Assembly: GCF_028389875.1 (NCBI RefSeq)
Contig: NC_084669.1
Span: 8,207,501-8,271,500 of the forward strand
Origin: Rhea pennata
Lineage: Eukaryota > Chordata > Aves > Rheiformes > Rheidae
Direction of reading: 5' to 3'
DNA: 64,000 bases
The position numbers and the translations under genes are program-made. The first letter of the stretch is position 1. Each line of letters starts with the position of its first letter. Shown here piece after piece: positions 15,201 to 25,569 of the stretch. Below the pieces are notes generated by a model. It worked only from the letters and a program-made list of their open reading frames with translations, ran no database searches and was not told the origin of the DNA.

Positions 15201-18200
15201 AATGTAATGTTAACAAATGTTGTGTTTTCCTTGAAAATTTAATAGTTCGTTAAATAGTTTTAAATATTCACACTCATTTTTATAGAGAACACCATAGAAC
15301 AGAAAAAAAGATGATAACTTTTGAGTATAGTTTTTTGCATTGAAAGAGTTATTGTTGATAAACATTGCATACTTTTGTGTATGGAGAAATTGTAAATGTC
15401 ACATCTGAGCAAAATAACATCTAATGAATCATTACCAGTCTGTTTCTCTATGTTGTGCACAATAGGTATTCTATGATTCTGTGATTCTATGATTGTCAGT
15501 ATAACTGATCTATAATTACAGATCTAAAACTTGATTTAGGAACTTACTGAAATGACACCGTTACCTTAAACATTCAGGATCAGTCTGAGGTTTTTCAGTG
15601 ACTTGGACTTTCTCTGCTTCTAAATCTTTTGTGACTCCTTTAGCCTCCCTGATTACTTTTTCAAGATCTAAACATAAAATAACAATACCTTAGAAATATA
15701 TTTTAGTCATATATATTCCAAGGCATCCTATATTTTTTAAATTTATCTTTTTAAACATTTTACTGTGAAAACTGTTTGGAGGATAATGGAGACAGAATGA
15801 GAGACAGTGTTTTACTATTGTAATTGTGATAAACATTGCAGTCTTTCAGCCACTTTCATATTTTTCTCCAAACAATTTATGAATGTCTCTCTCATAACTC
15901 TCTTATTATGACATGTTATTTATACATTTACAGAGGTCTAGCCCTTAGCCAAATCTATATTTATCTGTGCAAACTATGATGCTTCTTAAACATTTGAATA
16001 CTAGTAATATTCTTTAATTATAGTTTAAATGGGTTTTAAACAATATTTATGCTGGTTTTAAATTCACTTTTAAATACTAAAATCTCCATTTAAATATACA
16101 TCTTACCAGCAAAGTAGAAGTTGCTTTTTCATATTTACAGATTTTGATTCAGCAGATCTGTATATACTTCAGTATCAATGACACTCGATATGAATATCAG
16201 AATTCAATATTTGTTACAGCCCTGTTTTAAAATGATCTGCTACATAATGTAAAAATACACACAAATGTTTTTTTCTATGTCTTACTCTAATTCTCTAAGA
16301 AAATAACTTGACAGAAGTATCTTTCAAATGCATTTGTCAAATCAAAAATTATTATCATAACAGACATACAGATGATTATAAGATACAGAAATACCTTTGA
16401 GTTTGCTCTGGAGAGCAAATAAATCCTTCTTTAATTCATTCTTCTGCAGCTGGAGTGCATTTAACTGAACATTTTTATGTTCCATTGACTCCATTTCTTA
16501 AAAAAAAAAATACATTCTAAATTAAAAGCATTATAGTTTTAGTTTTCATGAAATAATTTTAAATATTCTTAACTACTTCTACCCATGTTCAGCTACTCAA
16601 AAAGAAAATTAAATATAAAACTAAAATTACCTGGTTCACAGGAAATTATATATCCTATAATACACTCATTACTCTGAAAGAATTTTTTTTTAATTTTATT
16701 AAGATGTTATGACTGAACATAAATATTTTGCTTTAGATTTACTTCAGCTGTAAAGGAAGATGACATATCGTGTAGGTGATGAACAAACACCTTTCAGTTG
16801 GACTAAAAAAAAACCCCATGCTTTGTTTAGTGTTATGGGCATTTGAACCAGAATGTTGACAGCATATGGAGTTAATTGTGATTGTTTCTCTCACAAATGG
16901 TTGATATCACATACGTTACTTGTTTTTAGTTATTAATCATTTTCTCTTTAGTGCTACTAGTGTGCTCAGGACTGTAGCAAATACAAAAGTAGACAGTCTG
17001 TACTCAAAAGAGTTGCAATTTAAAAAGGATGGAATCAAGACAGCAACTGAACTCGAGAAAGTATATTAGTCACCTTTCCTGTCCTACTGATTTAACCTCA
17101 GAGAGACTATCTAACTGGTCAGATTTATTTGAATATGTAATCATATGAAAATAAATTAATTGTTAAATATAACATTTGCCACCAAGTACATACATACTGT
17201 TTTTTCAGCTGCAGATCAGAATCAGAGTCACATGAATTAGAAATGAAAATACCATTAAGTATAAACTCAAACGGACAGTTGTATTTCTTTGCATCAGCAG
17301 CCAAGGAATACAAAGTGCTGGTGTTTGATGGATCATAGAACCATAAGACTGGAAAGGACTTTGAGGGGTCATCTAGTGCATTCCTCCTCCTGAAGGCAAG
17401 ATCAGCTAAACTCTGTCATTTCTAACAGATGCTTCTGTAACCTATTCTTAAAGACCTGCAGTAATGAAGACTCTACAGTTTCCTAAGGCAATCTGTTCAC
17501 TGTTCTTACTGTTAGAAACATTTCTCAAATAGCTAGCCTGACACCCCCTTACTGCAGTTTGTGCCTGTTACTTTTCATTCAGTTCACTATGGGTGTGGAG
17601 AATATACAGCTTTCCTTTTTACAGAAGCCTTTTAGAGATTTGAAGACTGATATCAATCTTCCATCAGTCCTTTCCACCATAGGTTGAGTAGTCCCAATTC
17701 TTTCCATTTTTCCTTGCCATGTCCTCTAGATCTCTGATCATTCTTTCTCCTCTCCAGCTGGTCCACAGCTGTCTTAAAATGCAAAATCCAAAACTAGATG
17801 CGCAGTACTCCAGCTAAAAGCTTAACTGCCCTAAAAAGAGTAAAGGATTATTTTGCTTGTCTTAGAGGCTAGAATTATGTTTATACATCTTAGTATGGTG
17901 TTAGCTTTCAGACATCATTGACTCATGCTCAGCTTGTTATCCATGACAACTATTTCCTTGCTGTAGGACTGCTTTTCAGCCTGATTCTCTGTTCTGAGAA
18001 ATCTGATATTCTGTATCTTGACTCAAAGATAATGTTATCCTGTCACTGTAAAAGACCAATCAGTCCTCTAAGACATCTGTGCATATAATTCATATTGAAG
18101 AAACTTCTGTAGGTCAAACATAGGTAAGTCTAATCATCGCAAACCTAACATGGTACATTATGTATGGCAGTGTATCTCTGTGCTGGCTACAATATCAGAC

Positions 18201-21200
18201 ACTGGAAACAACTTTTGCAGGTTTGCTTCTTCTCATAATGCTCATTGTTAGAAAGCACTGAAAAGGATGGGGTATATACAAGGCTAATTATGTCAGTGTA
18301 ATATGGTAGGTCAGATTACTCTTCCAGTTTAAAGATTGAGATTTCCAGACAAAAAGACAACAGGTTTCAAAATAATGTTTTGCAGAGCTATATTTTACTG
18401 ATTTGTATATGCTAGTAATCTAAGTTAAAATCATTCAGTGTAAGACTTACCACTTTTTAATAGAGTTGCCTCATTCTCTAAATCATTTATTTCAGTCTTG
18501 ACCTTTTTTTTAATCAGAAGATCTCTATTACTTGTTAGTCCATATTCATTGTTAAACTCTGTTACTTCCCTAATAAAATTATCTTCTTCTTCAGTCATTT
18601 TTTTCTTTGCATCTGTCTGAAAAAAAGGGAGGAAGATTGAATGTTCCCGTTAAAAAAGAGAGGCAGGCTGAAACACAGTCATTGTTTACCTTTACACTTT
18701 ATAAAAATAATATATTTACTTTTTCTGACATACAAGACCAAGAAAATGGTCTACAACTATCATTTTGTCTGTTGTTTTAACCTTGCTTTTCTAACAAAGT
18801 AAATGGGTATATTCTTTATATGCAAGCATTTAAAAAAATGCTAAATTATGTTATAGACCCTATGCCAGATATTTTTACATTCAAGTCTGTATTGAAATTA
18901 GTAGAAAGTTCTGTTTCAAATCAGTAGCATGATATGGCACTCTTTTTTAGAGTACTTTTAAATTAAACACATTATTTAGTGTTGTTTATTCTTCTGCAGA
19001 ACACAGATGCAGTATACTCTCTTGAAAACTCCGAAGAAAGCTGTTTTATTTTCTAGGAAAAATAATATGCTAAAGACAAGGACAATGTTACACTCTTTTA
19101 AAAAATGTTAATTGATTGTTGAATTAAATAAAAAGAAATGACCCTATATACAAGAAGAAAGAAATTATAACCTACTCATGAAACCTGTTTATAATTAGAA
19201 GAAAATTTATATTTCATCGGCTAACAGCAATTTTGCTGTTAGAACTAAATAAAGTTTTTATGATACAGATACTATTTCTTCTTCTATCTTCTTATATTTA
19301 CGATTGAGAACACTTTGGATGCTGAAGGAATATTACTTAACTATAAAGATATCTTCATAAATATTTAGCGGTAATCCAGGTAAAACATACTAAATGTGTA
19401 AAATTCAGCTCTGCTGATTTAAAGTACTAAAAAATAGGCAGTGAAGACAGCTCATCTGTGGCCTTACTTAGTATCTAAAGATCCAAAGTTCCACAATGAA
19501 GGAAAAGGGAGGCAATATTCAGGTACAGGTTAGCATAACAGTGAACTAGCAAGCCTGTTGTCTGCGTATGTTGTGAGGAGCTCCCTTTTAAGTGGCCTAG
19601 GCAATTCTGGATAGGTATGGTTAGCATTAAAAGGTTTCGCGAAATCTCAGGATTCCTAAAATGTGGTGCTGGCCTCCATGAGATCTTCTTTGGATCCTTC
19701 TCAATTTGTTTTATTGTGGGTAATGCACTCCAATTTAAGGTTACTTTTCTTACTTTTACAAGTAAATAATATATGAAAATTGGAGTTCAGCCATTTAACA
19801 ACAGACATGAGAAATTAAAGTTAAGAATATTAAAACAGCTCTGAAAGTAATCTGGATTACACATTATGTAAAATCACAGATTAAATTAAAAGTGAGAATT
19901 TATTTACATTTATTTATTAAATATGCTAGAGCCAAAAAATGATTTTTGAGATTTATAACATTGATTCTTCCATATTTCAAAATTTTAAAGCTGACTACAT
20001 TCATGCAGTTTGGTAAAGATGAACTGTCTAAATACTATCACTGGAAACATACAAAGATTTTAAGAAGAGTGCTCTTTTGATTAATAAGTTCAACTTTCTG
20101 TTTTTCTAAGCTGTCTTCACGTTTCTTCAGAAGTTCTAAGTAGAAAAGTTTTTCATAAAGATGCTGAACCTTCCAAGAGAGAGAGAGAAAATAAAAGTTA
20201 TAAAATGAAAATATTGGTTTTTTGGTTCATGTATTTTGATATGGGACAACAAGATTTTTGTCCAGTTAGAACACAGATAATGTAGCTGCTGGACTGCAGC
20301 AAAAACATAATAGCCCCTTTTTTAATCATCTCATTAATTTCCAATTTTCCATAAAAATTTGGAGAAGTATCCTCTCTTTAAAGGCCAGATTTAGTGGTGG
20401 TCACTCTATCTGAAAGGGCATTCTAAGCTTTCTCCAGTTGAGAAGAAATATTTTCAGGTTAAAATTAGGAGAAAAAGTGATCACATTGAATCTTATACCC
20501 AACATAATACAGTGTCCTCCATCCCATGGTCCTGCTCATCACTTACCAAACCAGACAATTATATAAGAGGGGCAGAGATCCAAGGTCACTGTTGTGACTG
20601 AGATTATCTGAATGGCTGTACATGTCATCAACTCTGCAATGCTAGTATTGTGTAGCTGAAGGAGACAGACAGATGCTTATATTTTTCTGAGCACAATTTC
20701 TGGAATTCTCAGCCAAGGAAGTATGGAAAGACTGCTCATGGGCTCAAGACAGTTTGGTCATAAACCACAAATAAACCCAAGCTGCTATTTTGCATATATT
20801 TTTATTTCTTAGTTTTAATTATTTTAAAGAATAGTTTATGCTGTTCAACCAATGCATTTTCAAAATTTTCTGAAAAATACCTTTTAGTTTTCCATCATAC
20901 TTACTGTATCATTATTTAACCTAAGTTAAAATGTATGGTGGGGTAAATTACAACTGCAAATAAATAGGAAACAGCTAAGTGTTGAAGAATCTTAAAGGAT
21001 GAGAAGCATTCATCTGATGTAGCAGAAAAGAGGAGGTCAAGAGAATAATTCAGCCTGTAATAATCAGAATAATGAGTAGGGAAACCAAAATTAGCAGCAG
21101 AATTGTCCACAATTCATAAAGACACAGAGTAGGTATCAAGAAATAAATTGAACAGTCAGGGCTTAACATGACTGTTCATGTTTAGAGGAGAAAAGACCAA

Positions 21201-24037
21201 TTAGTAATAATATTACAGAGGCAAAAAAACCCAAAAGATTTATAAATAATATAGATGACTTTGGAGAGGGTACATTTGATCAAAAAGGAGGAGGATAGAG
21301 GAATCAGATGTAATGTAAATAGAATAAGATTTGGAAAGGTAAGGACCAGATATTTTCTTTGTCCCTCATATTTCTGACAGGCAGAGTGCCAAGGAGGTTC
21401 TTGCCTCAAAAACATGTATTCTACATATTAATTCAGGGAGAGTAGATAGTCTTATTCTACTGTATTTGTATTACTGAATATAACTAGCCACAGTGTAGTT
21501 TCTTCTTCTGTATAGTGCCTATGTAATCTATGCATTCTCAACAGATTTTCTTGAAGAAATCATTTATCCATGAAAGGTAAAATGCTATAATTCAGATTCT
21601 AATTACATGCTACTTGATTTTACAGAACACAGGGAAAAAATAGCATTTCTTGGGAACCTTTGATTGACCACAGGCAGTCTCTGTGAAATAGATGTCAAAA
21701 CACTTTTGAACTAAGTCTCATCTGCTTGCATGGGAATAAGCTCCTCTGCATGTATATGCTTGAGTATGTATGCTTAGAGAGATGTGCAGTTATTTGGTAG
21801 AGGAATTTTGTTGAACAGCCTTATTTAGTGTTATTTGAATTATATTAATTACTGATCATATGTTTAAAGTGTAAATAATAAACTTAACTCCAGTAGTGAA
21901 AAATAAATTACTGTAAATAATTTAATTTCAGTAACTATCTTGAAGCTTTCAGTCTAGTCTAGCTGAAGTGCATTTTTACATTCTTTTTATTTTTGTATCA
22001 TTTTCTTTTTAAAAATCAATCAATGTCAGACTAAATAGGCAAGTAAAATATATTTCTGTGGAATAATCAGTAAGATTATTATTAATTCTGGTGGAAAGAG
22101 CACACAAGATTTAATTAGGAATGGTTCTTCAGTTCTTCCCATTAGTCATTTACAATAATGGCTCTACTCTTGGGACCAGCTAAACCTATCACATAAACCT
22201 TGATTATAAATCATAGTGAATCAATAACAAATTAGCAGTATACAAATAAAATTGTGATGTTCATAAAATAATTTATGAGCAGATACAAAGGACTTTACCT
22301 AACAAATACCATCCAATTTGTGTTGGCTAAATAACAGTTACTATTCTAAAGCTCTGCTGGCCCTGTGATCATGGCATGCATAAATGTAAGCATGCAAATA
22401 ACTGCTTACAAGATTATAGAACGAACATGCAACTAGAAAATATTGTAAATGTCTTCTGTCTTTTCTCCTGACCCCATCACAGTGATACTGATGTGTATTA
22501 TACACTGTATAACAAAAGACAAAATAGCCTGTTTGTGGAAGAATGATATTCATTTCCCAAACATTTATTTTCATAATTCACTGAGGGAATTCCCCAAGTG
22601 TTCCTGGAGATGTTTGTTCAAGTAATAAGACAAAACAGTCCGAACTTCAGAGGAGACTCCATATGCTTTCCTATTGTGCATACACATTTTGCCAATGAAG
22701 ATACTTAAGAGCACAAGTCTTCATTTAGACTTCATTTTCAGGCACAAGCAAATGGGTTTTTTAAATCATTTGTATTAACAGGTATTAATGCTGAAAAAGC
22801 TTGCAAAATTGGAAGCTTAGTCTAATAATTGGATTGCAGTTGGTTAAAGGGAAAGCATAATAACATCTTAAAAACATTAAATAGATTTAGAAGCTTTCTT
22901 CTATCTTTATCATCACTAACAAAGCTCTTACGCTTGGCATAAGTGTGAACATAGGCTTACAGGAAGATCTTAGTGTATGACTCAAGATCCAGTAAACTAA
23001 ACCTAGGAAATGTTTTCATGTATTTTCTGTGAAATTAATAAAGCTTTTAATGAATTGGAGTGGGCAATGAAGGAATGATTTCCAGCCCTCTGAATGAATG
23101 CACGTGTCAAAAAAAAGAAGGTGCTGCAACAAGCTCCAAGACCGTTAAGTCCAGGCTGCTCAACCTGTACCAATGCAGCTAATTTGTCCTGCAGCTGACT
23201 TCTGGTGTCTGTTTCTTGCAGACGGAGTGACCTGACCTGATAGTGGTGGTCTGCTGCCTACTGAGCTCTTTCTGGGGAGCAGGTGTGACCTTCCTATGAG
23301 GATGTGCTGTGTTCAGTGATCACAGACTTTGGAGATGATGTTTGGAAATGTTCCTACCACTGAGGTGCGTAAGTCCTTGCACATGTCCAGGGCTCAGCTT
23401 GGAGCGAGATCTGTGACAGAGAATAGTCACCGACAGACTTTTTTTTCATGTGAAGCACGTGGATGTGCTGATAATGATCACTACAGAAATATATGTTGTA
23501 AAATTGTTAAATGCTGAGCTACTCAATAGATGAATACTTCTTGAAAGTGTTTTACAAACTTATTCATAAAAAGTATAGAGCATGTACTTGTAAAAATGTT
23601 GTATGTCATTATTGTATATACTATAAACATTGACAGCTTACCTTAGTTTCTAATTTTATTTTTGCATTGCTCAGCTCTTCTTTTATTTGGTTAATTTTTT
23701 CGTAACTTCTGTTTATGTCGAATTTAACTGCAACACAACAAGAGCCTGTAAGCATGTGTGACCGGCTTGCAAGAGTTAGGTTCTGATAGAAAAGTGCCGC
23801 TGGCAGGACGCTGCCAGCCTGACGCCCTCCTAGCTTTCGCCGACCACGCACCCTACACGATACCACTCCAAGCAGGAGCGCGGTGGGCGGCCTCGCTCCC
23901 CCTTAGGATCCTCCGAGGCACCGCCACCGGGCGCACAAGATGGCGGCCAGGGGCTGACCTTGGTGTATGAGACGCCTCTTCTCCTCGGCCTGCTTCTCCG
24001 TGCGCTCTATTTGTTGGAACAGAGCATCTAGGTTCAT
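1069..24037 (-). CDS. CCDC172: Coiled-coil domain-containing protein 172, complete gene in eight coding exons
   Basis: Joined coding exons, in order of translation: 24037-23959, 23727-23642, 20169-20053, 18616-18451, 16496-16395, 15667-15565, 1999-1912 and 1101-1069. Together they make 774 nt: 257 residues plus a TGA stop, against 258 for human CCDC172 as I recall it. Every intron begins GT and ends AG, and the phases (1,0,0,1,1,2,0) join without a break. The protein is almost entirely charged heptad-type coiled coil, with no signal peptide or membrane segment. Family matches include the start MNLDALFQQIE, the segment FNNEYGLTSNRDLL in exon 4, SMEHKNVQLNALQ in exon 5, LEAEK and EKPQTDPECLR in exon 6, and LKKELENYKDD in exon 7. 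In mammals the protein is testis-enriched and reported to associate with TEKT2 in the sperm flagellum; function here is by homology only. The start is the first in-frame ATG and has G at -3. The gene is divergent to GFRA1, as in human. Confidence 0.93.
1102..1911 (-). other. CCDC172 intron 7
   Basis: 810 bp, GT-AG, AT-rich. Nothing else was recognised in it. Confidence 0.8.
1912..1999 (-). CDS. CCDC172: CCDC172 coding exon 7
   Basis: 88 nt that complete the split arginine and then encode LKKELENYKDDNWENV and TFRTEIEILQM. This follows ECLR as it does in the mammalian protein (LKKELELYK and an EIEFL-type segment). The acceptor is GTGTCCAAA's reverse complement ending GGACACAG; the donor is ATG|GTATGC. 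It lies 13.6 kb from exon 6. Confidence 0.9.
2395..2490 (+). repeat. Remnant of a CR1-type LINE 3' end
   Basis: The stretch with ggaggcagaatactgga, then gttggaccctctg, then ctgacccagtatggccattc matches the pattern 'ATACTGGACTAGATGGACC...CTGACCCAGTATGGC' that ends many old amniote CR1-like elements. Recognised by eye only; the family name is uncertain. Confidence 0.55.
6820..7440 (+). mobile_element. CR1 LINE, sense, 3' part
   Basis: Contains the typical CR1 3' reverse-transcriptase end and 3' UTR modules in order: gtcatcctgggctgcattag, ggaggtgatcctttacctct, aagaggcaatgggcacaaac, ctggagcaggttgctagaaa, and the end atgtaattctgtaa. Similarity probably begins earlier, near 6350, in decayed form. 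No intact ORF remains. It is inserted in CCDC172 intron 6 opposite to that gene's direction. Confidence 0.88.
8124..8177. repeat. Three tandem copies of an 18-bp unit
   Basis: The unit atatttactagttacaat is repeated three times. The second and third copies are identical, and the first differs by one inserted T and one missing A. It lies in CCDC172 intron 6. Confidence 0.9.
8520..8690 (-). repeat. Antisense remnant of an old CR1-like LINE
   Basis: The stretch 'atcaaatactttactgacgtctagatggatgacattt', read here in pieces, resembles the antisense of the CR1 reverse-transcriptase segment ('aaagctttactgaagtc.aggtagac.acatc'). It continues with a decayed 'catcaaagaaagatatcattaa' version. Heavily diverged. 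Confidence 0.45.
10337..10350. repeat. Run of 14 C
   Basis: An uninterrupted C tract in otherwise AT-rich intron DNA. It is length-unstable by nature and error-prone in sequencing. Confidence 0.9.
11722..12955 (-). mobile_element. CR1 LINE, antisense, about 1.2 kb
   Basis: Read on the minus strand this runs from the CR1 reverse-transcriptase region (right end) to the 3' end (left end). Landmarks on the plus strand are aggttgaaagggacatcag at the left border, caacctctctgggcaacc, ggcctttgctgccagggcac, tttgtcctgttgaacttta, and tgggtgcagcccatctggtc near the right end. It is interrupted by a 26-T run (12179-12204) where the CR1 consensus has none. Many stops; inactive. It is in the same direction as CCDC172. 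Confidence 0.88.
12179..12204. repeat. Poly(T) run of 26 inside the CR1 copy
   Basis: Uninterrupted T tract preceded by (CT)n, lying within the antisense CR1. Confidence 0.9.
14590..14665. repeat. Possible ancient MIR/CORE-SINE-like fragment
   Basis: The segment gatttgcctatggttttgtg followed by atcagtggcagagcaaggga resembles the 'TTGCCCAAGGTCACACAGC...AGTGGCAGAGC.GGGA' core found in old amniote SINEs. Short and diverged, so this is only a suggestion. Confidence 0.35.
15464..15492 (+). repeat. Isolated CR1 3' octamer tail
   Basis: attctatgattctgtgattc then tatgatt: three to four octamers of the ATTCTATG type that terminate avian CR1. No CR1 body was recognised just upstream, so this is either a very short 5'-truncated insertion or the end of a decayed copy. 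It lies about 70 bp from CCDC172 exon 6. Confidence 0.7.
15565..15667 (-). CDS. CCDC172: CCDC172 coding exon 6
   Basis: 103 nt encoding DLEKVIREAKG, then DLEAEKVQVTEKPQTDPECL, with the final arginine codon split (AG|G) across the next, 13.6 kb intron. The acceptor is TTTATGTTTAG and the donor is TTAAG|GTAACG. The LEAEK and EKPQ.D.ECLR segments are diagnostic for CCDC172. Confidence 0.92.
15668..16394 (-). other. CCDC172 intron 5
   Basis: 727 bp, GT-AG, AT-rich, nothing else recognised. Confidence 0.85.
16395..16496 (-). CDS. CCDC172: CCDC172 coding exon 5
   Basis: 34 codons' worth, phase 1 at both ends. It encodes EMESMEHKNVQLNALQLQKN and then KKDLFALQSKLK. The acceptor is an A-interrupted T tract ending TTTAAG, and the donor is AAAG|GTATTT. 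The SMEH and LQ..LK pattern agrees with the mammalian protein. Confidence 0.9.
16497..18450 (-). other. CCDC172 intron 4
   Basis: 1954 bp, GT-AG. Its centre is occupied by an antisense CR1 (17327-18040). The rest is AT-rich without other features. Confidence 0.85.
17327..18040 (-). mobile_element. Older CR1 LINE, antisense 3' part
   Basis: The left border atcatagaaccataagactg followed by gaaaggactttgaggggtca and catctagtgcattcctcc is the reverse complement of a CR1 3' end. Further right are cagcagtaatgaagactctac-like, ctggtccacagctgtctt, gcgcagtactccagctaa and agctttcagacatcattga-like modules. The copy is more diverged than those at 6820 and 11722. No ORF. It has the same direction as CCDC172. 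Confidence 0.75.
18451..18616 (-). CDS. CCDC172: CCDC172 coding exon 4
   Basis: 55 codons plus one base. It contains TEEEDNFIREVTEFNNEYG and KTEINDLENEATLLKS, the best-conserved part of the family. The acceptor is TTTTTTTCAG|ACA and the donor is GTG|GTAAGT. It ends in phase 1. Confidence 0.92.
18617..20052 (-). other. CCDC172 intron 3
   Basis: 1436 bp, GT-AG, AT-rich; no repeat or ORF that I can support. Confidence 0.85.
20053..20169 (-). CDS. CCDC172: CCDC172 coding exon 3
   Basis: Exactly 39 codons, phase 0 at both ends, so skipping it would keep the frame. It begins VQHLYEKLFYLELLKKRED and ends NQKSTLLKIF, a coiled-coil stretch. The acceptor follows a CT-rich tract (CTCTCTCTTGGAAG) and the donor is TTT|GTATGT. 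Confidence 0.88.
20170..23641 (-). other. CCDC172 intron 2
   Basis: 3472 bp, GT-AG. The part 23100-23450 is less AT-rich than the rest and contains an exon-like segment on the plus strand (see findings). No repeat was recognised elsewhere in it. Confidence 0.8.
23642..23727 (-). CDS. CCDC172: CCDC172 coding exon 2
   Basis: Residues 27-55, including KFDINRSYEKINQ and AKIKLETK. The acceptor is TTGTGTTGCAG and the donor is AAG|GTAAGC, a near-perfect consensus. It enters in phase 1 and leaves in phase 0. Intron 1 before it is only 231 bp. Confidence 0.92.
23937..23947 (+). promoter_or_regulatory. YY1-type motif AAGATGGCGGC
   Basis: An exact match to the classical YY1 consensus, on the plus strand, 10 bp inside intron 1 of CCDC172. 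Such motifs are usually found just downstream of transcription starts of CpG-island promoters. Confidence 0.6.
23959..24037 (-). CDS. CCDC172: CCDC172 coding exon 1
   Basis: Encodes residues 1-26, from MNLDALFQQIERTEK to RRLIHQ, plus one base. The donor is CAAG|GTCAGC, a weak but acceptable site. The frame is open far upstream but has no other ATG, so translation is set at 24037. The exon lies inside the CpG island. Confidence 0.9.
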
Positions 24038-24429
24038 TTCTGCCTTCTCTTGGGCAGCTCCAAGGGCGCATGGGGTGTCCAGCGCTTGCAGCCTTCTTGG
24101 AGGGCTGGTTAGCGAAAGCCCGGGGAGCCGCAGGGCAGGGGAGGCCTGCGCCAGGCTGCAGCCTGCCCTCAGGGCTCTGCCCTCCGCAGCGCTTGGGCCT
24201 CTGCTCTGCCCTGGCCTGGGAGGGCCCGGAAAGAAATGGCAGGCCAGGAAGGAGGTGAGCAGTTCCCAAAAAACAGGAGGGGAGGGGAGAGGCCAGAGGC
24301 AGGTGCTGCTCCTTGGCGGCAGGAAGGGTGGGATGAAGAGAGCAGGGGACCACGGGCTGGGGGTCTGGACAGAGCGAAACTGGAAGTGAAGGAAAGGTGG
24401 GGGAGAGCGGGCAGCCAGCAAGCCACCGC

Positions 24430-24442
24430 CGCGGCAGCCATG
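24430..24442 (-). promoter_or_regulatory. Second YY1-like motif (CAACATGGCTGCC type)
   Basis: On the minus strand AACATGGCTGCC resembles the YY1 core with one or two changes, about 400 bp upstream of the CCDC172 start codon. The ATG in it opens a 90-codon out-of-frame reading frame (24441 to 24169) in the presumed leader. Confidence 0.4.
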
Positions 24443-24449
24443 TTGGAAA

Positions 24450-25569
24450 TAAGGGGAAGTGCAAACTAGCAAAACAGAAACAGAGCAGGAGCAGGGAGGA
24501 GGGTACTACAGCTGACAGAAGGCCTCTCACTGCCTCAATCTTGTTACACTTGTGTGCATTTGTGAAAATCTGATTCTTACGCGAGGTCTAGGGAGTTTTG
24601 ATCAAACACTTTTAACTCGTTTATTTCTCTGGGGCCAAATACTTTATACCGGTTTTGTGTTGTTCAAAAGCTGGGACAGGTTCTTCCTTTTACTACAAAG
24701 TGTTCACCGTGTTTTTGATAAGTTTAGTATAGCTGCACAGTTGTTTTATTTATCTTTTGAAGACTGATACATAACCTTAGCAGTTATGGCTAAAATCTGC
24801 TATTTTCCTACAATAACCAGCTGATAAAGCTGACTGCATAAAAACTAAGTAACAGTTAGTACCAAGCTCAACTCAGCAGCATCATTGTTATATGAAATGA
24901 CAGCGTTTCCATTCCACATAGGCTCTGCAAACAGAGATCAGAATCTAGCCCACTATAAACTATACTTGCATATAGCTTAACTATGCAGTGAGCTTCTGCA
25001 ACTTTTTAGTTTGTACATTATTGCCTGGAATACTTGAAAATGCAAATAACTAATCTAAAATAAAATATGTATTACAGGACTTGTTCCTGCATCTTGAAAA
25101 GGTCCAACTGCGAGAACTACCTGTGTGAAGTTGACCTATTTGCTTTGAGAAGGAAAAAGCCTAGAGGAATGCAACTTTATACCCGTCTAGCCTTTTTAAC
25201 AATGAAAAAGATTAGGAGTATTGACAGTCCTGTGCTAGAGTTTTCCTCAGAGGAGGTACTTTCTTGGAATAGAATGTAGTAAGAATATTTAGAAATTAGA
25301 AAGAGAAAATCCTTGACCACAAAATAAAGCAATATACATGAAAGGAGAGTACAAATGACTCTCCTTTCTAAGTTAGTGGAATGATACTGAGAATTCTGGG
25401 AAAATATTTTATCATGGTTATAACATTGTACTGCCTAAAAAGTACCATGTTGTAGCTGCTATAAAATGTTACTTTTTAAAGAGAAGACAACATTCTGTTT
25501 AAGAAAGAAAATGTGGGTTCTGATGAAATTTAAACCTGAAATTAGCACATTATGTTGCAGAAAATGTAG
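24450..25569. other. Intergenic, nothing recognised
   Basis: AT-rich DNA upstream of the CCDC172 CpG island. No repeat, splice-flanked ORF or RNA gene that I can support. Confidence 0.6.

Larger units (their letters stand above)
2000..15564 (-). other. CCDC172 intron 6 (13.6 kb)
   Basis: By far the longest intron of the gene. It contains a sense-orientation CR1 (6820-7440), an antisense CR1 (11722-12955), a CR1 3' tail (15464-15492), weaker LINE-like remnants near 2400 and 8520, an 18-bp triplicate and a 14-C tract. The rest is AT-rich with no supported gene. Confidence 0.85.
23780..24450. promoter_or_regulatory. CpG island covering CCDC172 exon 1 and its promoter
   Basis: Abrupt rise in G+C and CG dinucleotides compared with AT-rich flanks, covering coding exon 1, part of intron 1 and about 400 bp upstream. 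No TATA box was seen at a fitting place. The long open frames on both strands here are a by-product of base composition. It is probably the CCDC172 promoter, with transcription likely starting near 24440 on the minus strand; the exact start is inferred, not seen. Confidence 0.75.

Noticed and set aside
23853-24530. 225-codon and other minus-strand frames in the CCDC172 CpG island
   Set aside because: Composition artefacts. Only the short piece coding for MNLDALFQQIE and onward, 24037-23959, belongs to a protein.
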